Shown: positions 35,100-46,199 of the stretch, piece by piece
Position numbering within the stretch: position 1 is the stretch's first letter
Layout of the letters: each line of letters opens with the position of its first letter
From: Protea cynaroides
Taxonomy: Eukaryota > Streptophyta > Magnoliopsida > Proteales > Proteaceae
DNA length: 64,000 nucleotides
NCBI GenBank assembly: GCA_028583415.1
Contig: CM053269.1
Location: forward strand, 51,675,322-51,739,321
Reading direction: 5' to 3'
The notes under the pieces: generated by a model
What the model saw: the letters and a program-made list of their open reading frames with translations, nothing else
Told to the model about the DNA's origin: nothing
Database searches by the model: none
Translations under genes and position numbers: made by a program

Positions 35100-35874
35100 T
35101 CCGATGGTTTCAATAAGCAGACCAAATCTTCATGTCCAAAAACCTTACAATGCTAGCAGTGAGGGGGTTTCCAATCGTATTTAACCCCTTGAAGGAATTC
35201 ATTTCCTTCATCATCCGCTACCTAAATAACCTCCTCAAGGTCCAAGCTTGAAAAATCCACACAAACTCGCACATAAGCCTTTCGAGATTTCAGATAGGTA
35301 ATCTGGTCCGCGTATAACGGTTTACCAATCAATGAGAAAATTGCACTCAAGGATTCAACCCCCCACAGGTGTAATGGCAGCTCAGGCAGCATGATCCAGA
35401 GAGGAATGTTTTTATGACCCAAAGCTCCTGAATGGAGATTCCTTTTCCACTGCTAGAGAATATCGGCCTTCCCCCCATAAAATACATTCCAGTCTTGAGG
35501 ATCCTATCTCGATCTTGTGGATCTAAGAAAGAGAAAGAAAACCTTCCATGGAGCAACAGAAAGCACTCTACTGAACCAGTAAGCTTCCACTGTTTACTCA
35601 GGGAAGTTTTGACAAAGCTGACGCTTGGCCTATTCCCTATAAAAAATCCGACCACCATGCATTTAAGATCTTTGATCTCTCCATCCACGGCTTTTGGTGA
35701 ACACACTCCCACTTTTTTCAATTCCTTTAAGGAAGCGGGGATAAATCTCAGAGTTTGCTTCACAGAAGGTTTGGGAAGTCTCCTGGTATTGTGTTCCCAG
35801 GCCGAAGAAACTTTAGTAGCAGGGAGGGAGGAGGGTTTTGTGGGGATCTCTTGACAGACTAGGGATGGGAACAT
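35100..35874 (-). pseudogene. L1 ORF1-like protein (DUF4283 plus zinc knuckle), broken
   Basis: The frame from 35874 carries the DUF4283 pattern ('VGFFIGNRPSVSFVKTSLSK', 'DRDRILKTGMYFMGGRPIF'). A one-frame shift near 35400 continues 'LWIMLPELPLHLWGVESLSA' and 'IGKPLYADQITYL'. A CCHC knuckle near 35110-35160 has a stop between its first two cysteines. In L1 elements this protein binds RNA. It is dead here. Confidence 0.82.
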
Positions 35875-36308
35875 CTGTTGGTAGGAAGAGGATTCTAGGA
35901 GGGTTGGTTGGTCAGAGGTCGGAGCTTCATGGTGCAGGTTTGAGGTGCAGGCTTCATGGTGCAGGCCAGGGCTTCTAAGGAGGGTACTGGGAGGTGGATA
36001 ACCTAGACCTAGAAAAGGATCAATGAGTGAAGGTGATTGATTTAAATGAAAGCATGGTTCAAGTACAGGAACAGGGATGATGATAGTCGGAGGGCTAGGG
36101 GTGCTTCCATTTACAAAGAAACTTGGGGAAGATTATGAGAATAGCAGGGAGGCAAGGGGAAGAGGGATGGCTTCGAGGGCCAGCACAACTTCCCTCCCGG
36201 ACATTGTAGGGCCAAGCCCCCCTCAGGGAGAGGCCGGAGGAGGAGCAAGAACGAGTGAGCACCACAATAAAGTAGGTTTTCAGATGTTTGGAGGTTCTTT
36301 TGTATTGT

Positions 36309-37296
36309 AAAGAAGGAGCAAGAATGAGGGAACAAGGGAGCACCTCCCGCACATTGCAAGCCCTTTTGTATTGGTGTAGATTTAAAGATGTTTGGAGGTT
36401 TAGGGTTTTAATCACTTTTTTTTCCCTTTTCTTCAATTCAAATCTTCGCCATCTCTTTTGTTAAGCTTGAGTTCTTATAAGAATTACTCCGGGAAGAATT
36501 ACTCCGGGATGACATTTGCTTCTGGAGTCAATGCGTTCGCAGTGGTAAGAAGACGTCTTTGGCTCTTCTGCAATAGCGATTTGCGCCAATTCGTTTTAAC
36601 TCTACCTTGGCCATTCCAAAGCTCTTCGTCAACATCATGTACTCTATCATGATGAATCCTCAAGATGCAAGTATCAAGATTGTATTGAGGGAGACCAAGG
36701 GAGAGGAGTCATCATTACAGCTATACTTGCCGACACCCTTATTCGCCATGGAGACGATTTTCTCCTTCCTCAAATCTCTTGTCTTTTCCTTCTGAAATTG
36801 ACCTTCTCCATTGCAGCCACTATCCTCTCCTCCTGTAGTAGCGGCCAATTTAGGGTTTTTCTTAAAAGACAATTAACTATTAGGAAATGTCATTAAAACA
36901 CCTAAAAGTAAGTGTGAAAAGAAAATTGATAAGTTTCTTTGTCAAGGTAAGATTATATAGTGACTTGGAGAAAAAAAATTTCAGCAATAAAATGAGAAAA
37001 TAGAAGTAGAATAAAAGAATTAGTCTAGGGCACACAATAGGTCTAATGTCGGCATGCTGCACTAACTGCAAAAATAATATTGTTTTTCTTTGTGACCAGG
37101 TGGGTGGATAAAGAAGTGCAGATGAAGCATCGATAGGAGACGCATAAGTTGAATTCATGTCATGACGCCAAAGCTTTTCTTCATAACTGAAAGGATTTCG
37201 AGAGGGCAGACAGTTGTTTTTAGAAGTATCTTATTTTTATTCTCTTAAAACAGTTGAAACGAAGGGCAAAATTGTTATTTGCTAGTCAAGTTAACG
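36309..37296. other. MULE interior, right side: unassigned
   Basis: More GC-rich and less repetitive than the surroundings, with short open frames on both strands (for example 36458-36652 plus), none of which I recognise. A captured host gene fragment is possible but unproven. 'gatgtttggagg' occurs on both sides of the right L1 target duplication, indicating a local duplication. Confidence 0.4.
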
Positions 37297-37639
37297 GTGG
37301 GGGGTAGTTAATCGCATGCAAACTCGGGGTTGAGTGACTTAAAAGCTAAGTACAAGGGAGGTGGATGAAATTTTCCCTAAAATTATTTTAATGCTTTCCT
37401 TGACTTTCGCTCCTTTGTTCGAAACTCTCTTCCTCTCCTTCCAAGTAATAAAACAGTTCAATAAATAATTCAATTTTGATTTTACTCATTACACATCCAA
37501 ACCCGAAACCGCTTCGTTCAACATCCTCACCCTCACAAAGAGGAAACAACAACTCCAAGATCCTAGCTCACATACGAACTAAACATCAAACTAACAAAAA
37601 TGAAACCCCTGTTAAAAGCACAAACTACAATCAAATGGG

Positions 37640-37785
37640 CAACTTGAGCAGTTTCTCCATATCCATGGACTTAATCCGCTCCATTGCCCACTCTCTCTTA
37701 ATGGATGAGTAGCTGTACACCCTGTACTTGATATTCTTAACCTTGTTTTTTGCTTGGCTCTGGTACTCGAGTTGGCAATAACGAA
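37640..37785 (-). other. Exon-like open frame, unidentified
   Basis: Minus strand: 'TACTACTTTTGATTAG' looks like a splice acceptor, followed by about 46 codons rich in Lys/Arg ('KNIKYRVYSYSSIKREWAME', then 'RIKSMDMEKLLKL') and a stop. The composition looks protein-like and the dense basic/hydrophobic pattern suggests a helix. I do not recognise the family. It lies just upstream of the ERF gene on the opposite strand and could be a stranded last exon or a captured fragment. Confidence 0.3.
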
Positions 37786-37902
37786 GCTAATCAAAAGTAG
37801 TAATCTATCTCCCTGCTTAACGGAATGCAGTTCAGCTCCAACTGGTTTGCATTACCACCTTCTCCCTCTTTGCTCTCTCCGCTGCCTGCAATTAAAATGC
37901 AC

Positions 37903-37909
37903 TATATAA
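37903..37909 (+). promoter_or_regulatory. TATA box of ERF gene
   Basis: TATATAA 69 bp before the chosen ATG. Transcription would start near 37935, which places the upstream in-frame ATGs (37825, 37897) outside the transcript and supports the start at 37978. Confidence 0.65.
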
Positions 37910-37977
37910 CACTTCAACTACTTCTTCAATCTCACTCAATTCCCGCCATTCCTCAATACTTTTACACTCACTTACAT

Positions 37978-38574
37978 ATGACAGACTCCGGTAGCAGCAG
38001 CAATCGTGGCAACAGTGCAATTGGCAATGAAACTGCTAATGCTGCCGCCGGCCGCCACCCAGTTTACCGTGGAGTGCGGCGGCGGAGCAGCGGCAAATGG
38101 GTATCTGAAATCAGAGAGCCCAAGAAACCTAATAGAATCTGGCTTGGTTCATTCCCAATCCCAGAAATGGCTGCTGTTGCCTATGATGTAGCTGCACTTG
38201 CACTCAAGGGTCGTGATGCAGAGCTTAACTTCCCAGGCTCTGCATCATTCTTGCCTGTTCCAGCTTCAACCTCTCCAAGGGACATCCAAGCTGCTGCTGC
38301 CAGTGCTGCTGCGGCTGCCGGGGCAGCCACTGATTCCTTACTAGACTCAGCTGGACGCAGGGGTAGTGAAGAAACCCAACTCAGCAGTTTAGGGTTAGAT
38401 GTTCCACCGGTTTCTAATGAGTATGTGGATGAGGAGTTGATCTTTGACATGCCAAACATTCTAGTGAATATGGCTGAAGGAATGCTTCTTAGCCCTCCTC
38501 GCTTTGATTTATCTTCTGGGGATGATGCTGCTGCTGCTGATAACAACTCAGGCGATCACAACCTCTGGCGTTAA
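37978..38574 (+). CDS. AP2/ERF transcription factor, group III, ERF024-ERF027 type
   Basis: Intronless, 198 residues. The AP2 domain spans about residues 29-87 ('PVYRGVRRRSSGKWVSEIRE ... IWLGSF..PEMAAVAYDVAALALKG..AELNFP') and has Val42 and Glu47, the DREB-type DNA-contact residues. After it comes 'LPVPASTSPRDIQAAAASA', typical of the ERF024-027 (HARDY-like) subgroup, and near the C terminus 'ILVNMAEGMLLSPPR', the acidic/hydrophobic motif shared with CBF proteins. It should act in the nucleus on DRE/CRT-like (RCCGAC) sites in abiotic-stress responses. The frame is open upstream to 37825, but the TATA box at 37903 argues for Met at 37978. The CBF-type gene lies about 14.6 kb downstream in opposite orientation. 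Confidence 0.92.
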   Translation: MTDSGSSSNRGNSAIGNETANAAAGRHPVYRGVRRRSSGKWVSEIREPKKPNRIWLGSFPIPEMAAVAYDVAALALKGRDAELNFPGSASFLPVPASTSPRDIQAAAASAAAAAGAATDSLLDSAGRRGSEETQLSSLGLDVPPVSNEYVDEELIFDMPNILVNMAEGMLLSPPRFDLSSGDDAAAADNNSGDHNLWR

Positions 38575-39903
38575 TCCTTAGTTCATTCTCCGTCTCCATC
38601 TCCATCCATCATCAACCTAATATATATTTATCTATATATAATATCTATAAAAAAAAAACATGAAACCTAAAACTGGAAGCTTTACACGAGCCTGACTCTG
38701 GTTTCCTTTGCTGCTATCATCTGTACATTATTCTTGCTTTCCATCGGTTTAGCCTTTATCAGTGTAATTGCAGCCTACTCTTATGAATTTCTTGTTGAAT
38801 TTGAACCCTAAAAATTAAGATGCAGAAAAGTAAAATAAAATAGAAGAATTCAATCACACAGTACAAAGATTATTCATGGTTCTATGAGGACATATGAGAA
38901 GACTTGCCTTCGAGAAATCAATAAATCTAATTTTAGAGTAGCCACCTAGATTAAGGTCCGGGTGCTTACAGATTGCAATAAGATTTTCTAATAACTATCA
39001 ATGAATAAGAAGGTTACAATCTATCGGCCCTTCAGGCTTTAAAGGGGTTCTTTTATTTAACCCACAAAGTCATAGGACGGCATCATGCTCTCAACATCCA
39101 TGATTGGATGAGTGATAAAGAACATAGGTTTCCTTCTTAACCTGTAAGAATCATTACCAGCATTAATCTTGAAAAGCCCAAAAATAGTCACTCACTGCAG
39201 ATGATCTTCAAATTGCAGCATTAACTATTACTAAGGAAGCAAACTCAGCAGCACACAATTAAATAGGGAGTTTCTGAACTAACAATAAATGAGAGAAGGT
39301 GAAGATGCTGGAAAGAAAGAGGAAGTTCATCTAAATTTGGTGAAGGGGAGGGATAGTAAAGCAAGTTGCTTCTTTTAGTCAATTAAAATTATGAACAAGT
39401 TGATCGGTGAGTGTGGTTTCCTTTTGAAGTTTAACCCCTACAGATTTATTTTATGTTATCATTAGATTATCGTCATTATTATTTGGGGTGAAGTTTTTCT
39501 ACTCTGCAGAGACGTGGTCGGAGATCAATGTCAAAGACCCAACTCCCCTCATACGAGATTCCATGAATACCCCCATCTCTGTAGCTCTAGATTTCTCTAA
39601 TCTCCAATGAGAGAACCCTTCCCCATATTATTTACGTCAATTCTAGCTTCTGGTTATACTAAACGACCAACTAAGGATATGGGATCTACCAACATCAGGG
39701 CCTACATTACTCTTCGTTGACGTATTATTCTCAGTGACTTGGACACTCCACACATGGCTCTGTTCAATTGGTCATTCATGTCATGGATGCTGATTCCTCA
39801 CCTTCCATTGACGATTGATGTGATATATCTCATGTTGAAGGGAAGTTCGCTTGGATATTGAAGCTTTTTACCAATGTTGTCGTGTGGTGCTGACACAATA
39901 TGG
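38575..39903. other. 3' flank of ERF gene and spacer
   Basis: 3' UTR-like sequence follows the stop. From about 38850 the text is repeat-like but I cannot delimit an element. No gene. Confidence 0.4.
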
Positions 39904-40039
39904 ATTTCCGATCACCTATATGTACATGTAGGATTCTATTACCATCAATATGGTGTGAGACTTACTTCTAGAGTATGGGATCCATTAAATTTGGACGGTG
40001 ATAGAATCTTAAGAAAGATACAAGTACATGAAGATAAAC
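39904..40039 (+). mobile_element. Stem-loop MITE, copy B (uninterrupted)
   Basis: Same order as copies A and C, ending 'aagatacaagtacatgaag'. The GATAC at 40017-40021 corresponds to the duplicated target of the copia element in copy C. Confidence 0.7.
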
Positions 40040-40230
40040 TATTCACAACAATATGGGCAATCAAATTCCAAGATTAAAAATACCAAAATTTTGTCGTTTT
40101 CCTAGGTTACCTAATAAAAATTAAGTTCGGATCATCTGCATGTATATGTACTTTCCCCGGGATCCCATCACTGTCGATGTGGTATGGAACCTACTGGATA
40201 TGGACGGTGATGGGATCCCAAGAAGGATAC

Positions 40231-40621
40231 TGTTACGGAATTAAGAAATAGAAAAAAGAAATCACACACAGAGAACACCGAGAATTTTACATGGTTCACT
40301 AACACAATGTGTGAGGGCTACATCCACGTCTACAGCAGATAAAAAAGTTTCACTATCTCAAAGAAGAAAAACTGATTACAGAGAAGGTTCCCACAAATCC
40401 ACAATACAAAAATAATAATAATCCCAAAACCCTAAGACAATATGAGTTTATATAAAACTCTCAAAACAAAATTGTAGAATCCTATTTAAACTCAACGACA
40501 ATAGTCCAAGAGTCTTGCACCAACTGTGCAAGTCAAAGAGTCCTACACGAGATATGATTGTAAATGGTTCCCATAATGTGGACAGACTTCATAATTGAAT
40601 AGGATTCAAGGCATCCCTACA
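40231..40621 (-). repeat. copia-1 3' LTR
   Basis: 391 bp, TG...CA ends on both strands; pairs with 47059-47447. Confidence 0.95.
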
Positions 40622-40633
40622 AATCTCCACCTT
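40622..40633 (-). other. copia-1 polypurine tract
   Basis: AAGGTGGAGATT on the minus strand directly before the 3' LTR; primes plus-strand DNA synthesis. Confidence 0.85.
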
Positions 40634-40709
40634 GAATTGAATCTTCTCAAATACCCAGAAGAGACAACTACAAATACTACTACTGCAACGCCCCACCTTG
40701 AGGCAATTT

Positions 40710-42202
40710 TCAACTGTCAACATTAAGCAAATCCAAACAATGTTTGAACTTGCTCCTTAGAACCGGTTTGGTGAACATATTTGCTGGATTGTCTTCAGTG
40801 CTCACCTTCTTCACTTTGATCCTATTCTCTGTACGGATAAAGTGATATCTGACACTTATGTGCTTAGTTCGATCATGGTGCATTTGATCCCTAGCCAAGC
40901 ATATAGCACTCAAACTATCACAAAAAATTATAGTTTGGTCCTGATGAAAACCAAGATCACTGAGTAACCCTTTTAACCAGATACCTTCCTTAGCTCCTTC
41001 TGTCACAACAATGTATTCTGCTTTTAGGTAGAAAAGGCAACTGAAGGCTGAAGAGTAACCTTCCAACTGACAACAGAACTACCAACTGTGAAAGTATAAC
41101 CTGTCAAGGACCTTATTGCATCCAAATCAGCAGCATAATCTGAATCTGAATACCGTACAACCAAATACTCTGAATCACCTCCATAAATAAAACCAACATC
41201 AGATGTTCCCTTAAGATACTTGAATATGCGCTTCACTGCATCCCAATGCTCTTTCCTAGGTTGAGCCATAAATTTGCTCACAACACTAACCGCATGCACA
41301 ATATCAGGCCTTGTGTAGACCATCGCATACATCAGACTCCCTACTGCACTAGCATAGGGTCTTTTAGATATATATTCTATTTCTGCTTCTGTCTGAGGTG
41401 CACAAGCTGTAAAAAGATGAAAATTTACAGATGAAGGAGTATTCACAGGTTTTGCTATTACCATACCAAAGTATAACAAAAGCTTCTGAATATAGCTATT
41501 CTGTGATAAAAAAAGCATTCTCTGCTTGCGGTCCTTGAGAATCTCTATACCTAAAATCTTTTGGACAGCTCCTAACTCTTTCATATCAAATTCTGCATTG
41601 AGAAGTGTTTTTAACTTCTAAATTTATGTCATGTCTCGAGCCGTAATGAACATATCATCCACATACAAGAGAAAATAAATAAGTGAGCCATCAGCAACTC
41701 TCTTATGATAAACGCATCAGTTATAAGGACTTTTGTTGTACCTGTGCTTCATCATAAAGCCATTAAACCTCTTTTACCACTGTCTTGGTGATTGCTTCAA
41801 GCCATATAAGTATTTCTGAAGTCTACAGACATGATTTTTCTTACCTTGAATGGAGAACCCATCTGGCTAATTCATAAAAATCTCTTCTTTAAGCTCTCCG
41901 TGCAAGAAAACTGTCTTCACATCTAACTGCTCTAATTCTAGATCCTGATGTGCTACTAAGGTAAGTAACACCCGAATGGAAGTGTGCCTTGCAATAGATG
42001 ATAAAATCTCAATGTAATCCACTCCCTCTTTTTGACTATATCCTTTTGCAACTAGACGTATTTTAAATCTTGTATATTCAGTTCCTGGTAATCCTGTCTT
42101 CTTTTTAAAGGCCCATTTGCAGCCAACTACCCTTCTTCCTTTTGGTAACTTCACTAGTTCCCATGTCTGATTTTTATGAAGAGATTCTATCTCATCTTCC
42201 AT
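40710..42202 (-). pseudogene. copia-1 reverse transcriptase and RNase H, broken
   Basis: RT starts near 42202 ('MEDEIESLHKNQTWELVKLP'). The catalytic YVDD is encoded at 41665-41654. RNase H follows at 41584-40710 in two frames ('MYAMVYTRPDIVHAVSVVSK' and 'ADLDAIRSLTGYTF'; later 'DNPANMFTKPV'). Stops or frameshifts lie near 41866-41585 and 41030-41066. Confidence 0.88.
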
Positions 42203-42534
42203 GGCAGCAACCCATTGATCAGATCTGTAAGACCCGCACTCTGAAAACCCGGTCTAAACCTTGGTTTTGTGTCGTGACAGGTCTTCCGATCATCACCGAG
42301 CCAGACGGGGCAAGCGGATAACAAACAGGTACGAAATCGGACCAAAGTCGACCAATTATACCTGGTTTTAGGTATACCGGTCGATGGTACCGGATGATGG
42401 TACCGGTCGACCGGTATGGCCTGCACAGCTATGTGCGGGAATTTGGAAATTAGTCTCTACGGGTCCCACTTTCCTGATTTCGAATCCTAGAAGTTTCCTA
42501 ATCCTAGTAGGGTTACTAAACCCTATTTCTAGCC

Positions 42535-42542
42535 TATAAATA
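42535..42542 (+). promoter_or_regulatory. TATA box of nested solo LTR
   Basis: TATAAATA followed by a leader 'aaaccctagagaagagaaag' at about +45. This orients the LTR on the plus strand, opposite to copia-1. Confidence 0.6.
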
Positions 42543-43513
42543 CACCCTTAAACCCCTCAAATCCTTTCCATTGTCTCTCCCAAACCCTAGAGAAGAGAAA
42601 GAGCTTGGAGAGGAGAAGGAGCTAGGAAGAAGAAGGAGGTGCCGCCATTACCGTTTGACGAAGCTCTCGCTACGCCTGTCAACGGTAAGTGTTTGATACC
42701 ATCTTCTTACCCTATGTTAGTTATGTGGGTAGATCAATACCATGCAAAGTAGGTATTGATCTAAAACCCTAGATTGGCCAATAAACCCTAAGTTGCCGTC
42801 AAACCCTAGATTCGAGTTTCGAGATGATGTTCATCGAAACGAGACTTGAATGAGTTAGGGATAGCTCTAACTCAAAGCCTAGACTTAGAATGGATAGGAG
42901 AAACCCTGAAAATCTGTGGAGGATGATCGACGGTCAGAAGAACCCATGTATGGTCTTCAGGAGACATACCGGTCGACTATACCGGTTGCACATAGTGCGA
43001 CCCGGTATGTTGCGACCGCTACCTCTCGGGAGGTTGGTTGTGGGGGACCGGCTGACCATACCGGTCGCCGGTCTTTCCTCTGAGCTGCGACCCGGTACAT
43101 GCCACCGGTCGGCTCTGTGAGGGCAGTTGTGATCCATGTTGGTTTCCGACCAACATGAAACCCTAAATAATATATTCTAATGAAACCCTAATATTATGTA
43201 GGACGCTGTGACTTATCGTTTGGATCTTGTGACGTGGAGCAAGTAATCGAACGAGCGTCCGTAAGGGAATCGACCTAAACCTAATAATTAATGGGCGATA
43301 AATCGTTGTTAATCATTGAATATCCGTGATGTGATGTTTGTGCATATTCACATGCCATCCTTTACTTTCGGCTATTATTATTGTTCATGCATTCATAGGA
43401 TGTGATTGTTAGGCATGTGATTGTTTTCGTTGGTGTGTGGAGTGGGGCATGGGCCGGGATCGCTCTTCACACCTGGCACCTTTTGTAGTATTCTATCTTA
43501 ACATGCTTGGTAC

Positions 43514-43940
43514 GGATAGGGTATCGGGGAAGATCGTGGTACGTTGGTCTCCGATATTGATGTTGTCCCGACCATCGTTGGGTGAATCCGAGGATTCCGA
43601 GTCGATGTCGCCTTGTCCACGATGCTTTAGCTCTATCTCTATGCCGTAGGGTGTCGTGTTGGGATAGGGTCTACACCGCGTATTGTTTCTATCCTAGTGG
43701 GTTAGTTGCGGATAGGGTATCGGGGGAGGTGAGGTCTAGGAGGTCTCAGGCCCGGCCCTGCACGCTCTAGCTCTATCTCTATGCCGTGACGGCCGTCTTG
43801 GGATAGAGCATACATTGTTGACATATAGGATTGGTTAGTTGCGAGCCCGGGTTTGCGAGCCCCGGCCGCAGGGGGCTTAGGTACCGGTATGGGTAGAGTA
43901 TCGGGGAGGTGCGGGTATACCTTAGCTCTATCTCTATTCC
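43514..43940 (+). repeat. Subrepeats inside the solo LTR
   Basis: 'ggatagggtatcgggg' at 43514, 43710 and (as gggtagagtatcgggg) 43891; 'tagctctatctctatgccg' at 43628 and 43768, and (as ...ctattcc) 43923. The pattern is three diverged copies of a unit of about 150-195 bp. Confidence 0.75.
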
Positions 43941-44743
43941 ATGATGGGTGCATGTGGGTTGGTGGTAGTGTGATTCTTGTGCGACGCCACACACTCGTGT
44001 ATAGAGGTGCGGGGGCCACCAAACCTTTCTATAGCACATTGCAAACTTAAAACCGGACCACAAAGATAAAATGATTGTTACTCATGCATAATCTTGTGAA
44101 AGCGTCGATTGCCTTATCGTGTGTTGTGTGCTCACCCTTTGTATATACATTGTTTTAGATCCGGATGCAAGGTTATACCGTGGATGATTACGTAAACGCT
44201 CCGGCGTATGGTGGTGTCTGCGACGTTAGACGTCTGAGGGGCGGGACAGACGAGCATGACGCTTCATGCGAGTGCCCTTCTGCGTGTACTGTGATGGATT
44301 TTATTTATTGGTTTCGATTATTTTTGGTTTGTTATTAAGAGATGTAATAGATTATTATTTTATGATTGAATTTGAATAATGGGATATTTATTTAAATTAT
44401 CAATAGATGCTCGGTTCATTCTATTTAAAGTCTTCCATTTGTACATTTATATTCTGATTGTGGTTATGTGTAATTGGTTTGTATGGGTGGACACGGCCTA
44501 TTCGAGATCCTGGTGTGAACCGTTGGTTCAATGACGGTTCACTCACACCATTCTGGTTGGATCAGAATTTGGGGTGTGACAAGATCCCTTCACTATGATA
44601 GCTTGTCCATAGGTGGACGATTTAGGTTACTCCACATCTTCTGCTACCTATAAAGCATATGCTAATATATCCTCAAAACCATATCTCACAGGAGCATTAA
44701 TCTGTCTACGAGGTTTAGCAATGGCAATACTAGGTTCATGCTC

Positions 44744-46135
44744 CTATTCTTGATTTAATTTTGACACAGGTTCAGTTTGAATGTCTTCACCAAACTGATT
44801 AGTTTGTACTATCACATCATCATCATGACTGTCACAAGGAGTTATCTCAAACTCCACCTGTTTGGGAATACTATCAGATTTCTCTGAATCAACAGAGTTT
44901 AATTTTGGGTGAAGCATATAGTTCTCATTGAAAGTAATATTTTTACTCATAATTACTTTCTTCTCAGATGGAGATCAAATTCTATATCCCTTCACCCCAT
45001 CATCATATTCCATAAAGATACCCTTTTTGGCCCTTAGTTCTGGTTTACCCTCACTAACATGATTGTAAGGACAACTAAATATTTTAAGGGTTGAATAATT
45101 AGTAGGTTTACCGGACCATACCTCAATAGGAGTTTTACAATCAATGGCGGTGGTAGGGGAATGATTCACCAGATAGCATACAGTATTAACAGTCTCAACC
45201 CAGTAGCTCCTTCCCAATCCAGCATTAGAGAGCAAGCACCGAGCTCTCTCTAAGAATGTTCTATTCACCTTTTCTGCTATTCTATTTTACTGTAGAGTAA
45301 CTTTGACTATGTGGTGCCTAGCAATCCCTTCATCTTTGCAGAATCCATTGAATTCTTTCGAACAGAACTCCAAGCCATTATCAGTACGAAGACGCTTTAT
45401 CTTCTTACCCATTTGATTCTCAATAAGAATCTTCCAGTGCTTGAAGGTTTCGAAAACCTCACTTTTGTGCTTCACAATGAATACCCAAGTCATCCTTGAG
45501 TAGTCATCAATAATAGAGAGGAAATATCTAGCACATCTTAAGGATGAAACCCGAGAAGGACCCCAACAATCTGAATGAATGTAGTCAAGTGTTGCCTTTG
45601 TTCTATGGACTACCTAAGAAAACTAAATTCGATGTTGCTTCCTAAAAATACAGTGCTCACAGAAACCCAACTCAGCTACCTTGTGACCACCAAGGAGACC
45701 CTGTTTGCTGAGAATTACCATCCCTTTCTCGCTAACATGACCAAGTCGCATATGCCACAACTTGGTTAAACTAGAACCTGACTTCTCTGTAGGAGATGCT
45801 ATAGCAACTGAACCTGTAACCGTTGTCCCTTGTAACATATACAATTAACTCTGCTTCAGTCCCTTCATTATCACTAAAGCTCCTTTAGTGATCTGTAAAA
45901 CTCCACCTTCACAGCTGTACTTGTACCTTTTGGAGTCCATAATTCCTAAAGAGATCAGATTTTTTTTTAGATCTAGAATATGTCTTATTTCTGTTAAAGT
46001 TCTAATCACGTCATCGTGCATTCTGATCTGAATAGAACTATTACCAATTGTCTTACAGGTTGTGTCATTACCCATTAAGATGTTGCCACCATCCGTCTTT
46101 TCATATGTTGAAAACCAGTCCCAGTTGGGACACAT
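44744..46135 (-). pseudogene. copia-1 protease C-part, GAG-pre-integrase and integrase, broken
   Basis: Frames at 46135-45845 and 45844-45623 give the protease end and GAG-pre-integrase zinc motif ('LWHMRLGHVSEKGM', 'CEHCIFRK'). Integrase follows at 45493-45287 ('LRTDNGLEFCS') and 45268-44975 ('NRTFLERARCLLSNAGLGRS', 'WVETVNTVCYLVN'), with a stop between. A linker is at 44950-44744. Confidence 0.88.
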
Positions 46136-46199
46136 ATGATAAGAGCAACTTGAGTCTAAAATCCATTGTTCTGAGGAATGTCAACCACAAATAGAACTA

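Larger units (their letters stand above)
33766..36295 (-). mobile_element. L1-type LINE fragment inside the MULE
   Basis: Bounded by an exact 13-bp duplication TCTTTTGTATTGT (33753-33765 and 36296-36308). On the minus strand the 3' end reads '...CCTGGGTTAATAAAATATC' and then a short A tract, as in plant L1 elements. It contains ORF1-type coding sequence (35100-35874) but no endonuclease or reverse transcriptase, so ORF2 is deleted. Confidence 0.85.
33128..37377. mobile_element. Mutator-like element (MULE), non-autonomous, 4250 bp
   Basis: Exact 9-bp duplication TAAAATTAT at 33119-33127 and 37378-37386. Terminal inverted repeats of about 80 bp start GGGAAAATTTCATCCAC on both sides and include 'TTTTAAGTC.CTCAACCC', 'GAGTT' and 'GCGATTAA.T', with small gaps. 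A 9-bp duplication and long TIRs are the mark of Mutator-type elements. No MURA transposase is visible. The interior carries unassigned sequence plus an L1 insertion. Confidence 0.85.
32874..37531. mobile_element. hAT-type MITE interrupted by a Mutator-like element
   Basis: 8-bp duplication CTCACAAA at 32866-32873 and 37532-37539. Left end TAAGGGTGTTAAAAATGAA; right end reversed (G)GTGAGGATGTTGAACGAAG. Without the insert it would be about 400 bp. It is a relative of 24518-24962. Confidence 0.75.
42226..44581 (+). mobile_element. Solo LTR (Ty3-gypsy type likely), 2356 bp, nested in copia-1
   Basis: Exact 5-bp duplication AGATC at 42221-42225 and 44582-44586. Starts TGTAAGACCC and ends GGGTGTGACA, so the ends are TG..CA with partly inverted 'TGT..ACCC'. 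No PBS, PPT or protein inside. Length and ends recall LTRs of Tekay/del chromoviruses, but the assignment is inference. It has a TATA box on the plus strand and internal subrepeats. Confidence 0.8.

Noticed and set aside
36095..36436. Overlapping frames near the L1 5' end as a host gene
   Set aside because: They straddle the L1 target duplication and show no family pattern.
37825..37977. Upstream in-frame Met (37825) as ERF start
   Set aside because: The TATA box at 37903 lies inside this extension, and the extra residues do not resemble any ERF N terminus.
38181..38546. 121-codon minus-strand frame
   Set aside because: Antisense of the ERF gene.
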